From Candidatus Bathyarchaeota archaeon (GTDB lineage: Archaea; Thermoproteota; Bathyarchaeia; Bathyarchaeales; SOJC01), in assembly GCA_030641425.1 (NCBI GenBank), contig DAOWHM010000044.1, positions 1 through 5,746 on the forward strand: a stretch of 5,746 nt of DNA, in the 5' to 3' direction. Below, one piece after another: positions 5,444 through 5,746 of the stretch; the first letter of the stretch is position 1; each line of letters begins with the position of its first letter. The notes beneath the pieces were generated by a model. It saw only the letters and a program-made list of their open reading frames with translations. It ran no database searches and was not told the origin of the DNA. Made by a program: the position numbers and the translations under genes.

Positions 5444-5746
5444 ATGATGACTAAGGTTAGAACGGGGAAACTCTTAATCACAATATTGATTCTTACAAGT
5501 ACACTCTTAATGGGAATCCCGTTGCTGCCAAAACCTGTTCAGGCGGAGACGACGTTGCCCAATAACATGCCAGCTGTCTTCGTAGATCCACAAAATATAA
5601 CTGGGACTCCAGGCAACACAACCACCATAAGTGTTAAGATCTTCAACTTGACAAACACAGTGTACCTTGGCAGCGCATCCCCCCCAGTCCCAGATACATG
5701 GTATTGGGGAGAACCACTTCCTCCTGATGGAGGCGGTCGTTATAAC
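5444..5746 (+). CDS. N-terminal part of a secreted protein with signal peptide (3' end outside window)
   Basis: The frame starts at tandem ATG codons (5444 and 5447) and stays open for 101 codons to the window edge. Residues 1-34 form a classic signal peptide: basic start (TKVRTGK), hydrophobic core (LLITILILTSTLLMGIPLL), and a probable cleavage after PVQA before ETT. The mature part begins 'MPAVFVDPQNITGTPGNTTTISVKIFNLTN', a beta-rich opening like cohesin-type or Ig-like domains in archaeal surface proteins (the 'vdP....g.pG...tv.v.i.nvt' pattern). A tryptophan- and proline-rich stretch (WYWGEPLPPDGGG) follows. Several N-x-S/T sites (51, 58, 68) could be N-glycosylated in an archaeon. No catalytic motif is visible yet. 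It could be an adhesin, an S-layer-like protein or an enzyme with a leading beta domain. The signal peptide is clear; the cohesin-like call is tentative. Confidence 0.85.
   Translation, partial: MMTKVRTGKLLITILILTSTLLMGIPLLPKPVQAETTLPNNMPAVFVDPQNITGTPGNTTTISVKIFNLTNTVYLGSASPPVPDTWYWGEPLPPDGGGRYN

Overview
The window looks like archaeal chromosome, most probably from a Bathyarchaeia (Candidatus Bathyarchaeota / Thermoproteota) type lineage. This is inferred from four things. The first protein ends in a 'VPVGG' motif, one membrane helix and a lysine-rich tail, an anchor style I associate with surface proteins of these archaea. There are TATA-like boxes about 25 bases ahead of starts that have little or no leader. 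Shine-Dalgarno use is mixed. The genes are ordinary mid-GC genes separated by long spacers. No rRNA, tRNA, CRISPR array or insertion sequence was seen.

Layout, left to right. (1) Positions 3-299, +: C-terminal end of a membrane-anchored surface protein with a Gly/Trp-rich beta repeat. (2) Positions 300-764: a 465-base spacer with a nested inverted-repeat structure (462-546) that may be part of a non-coding RNA, followed by a TATA-like T tract and a Shine-Dalgarno site for the next gene. (3) Positions 765-2546, +: a complete M3B (PepF-type) zinc oligoendopeptidase with an intact HELGH site. (4) Positions 2547-2751: a convergent spacer with a hairpin plus T tract that suits termination of the leftward transcript. 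(5) Positions 4340 to 2752, -: two genes, probably an operon, encoding a DUF362 protein without ferredoxin cysteines and then a six-helix membrane protein resembling an ECF-transporter substrate-binding (S) subunit. (6) Positions 4341-4875: a 535-base divergent spacer with a TATA-like box at each end and a 75-base nested inverted repeat in the middle. (7) Positions 4876-5367, +: an unrecognised four-helix membrane protein. (8) Position 5444 to the end, +: the start of a secreted protein with a clear signal peptide, its own TATA-like box and a Shine-Dalgarno site.

How the parts fit. PepF would recycle cytoplasmic peptides and has no evident link to its neighbours. The DUF362/S-component-like pair is the most coherent unit: an enzyme-like protein of unknown reaction beside a likely small-molecule uptake subunit. 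The window starts inside one cell-surface gene and ends inside another, so it lies in a region with several envelope genes. The best candidates for something undescribed are the two structured intergenic elements and the DUF362/S-component pairing. No complete novel defence or mobile system is visible.
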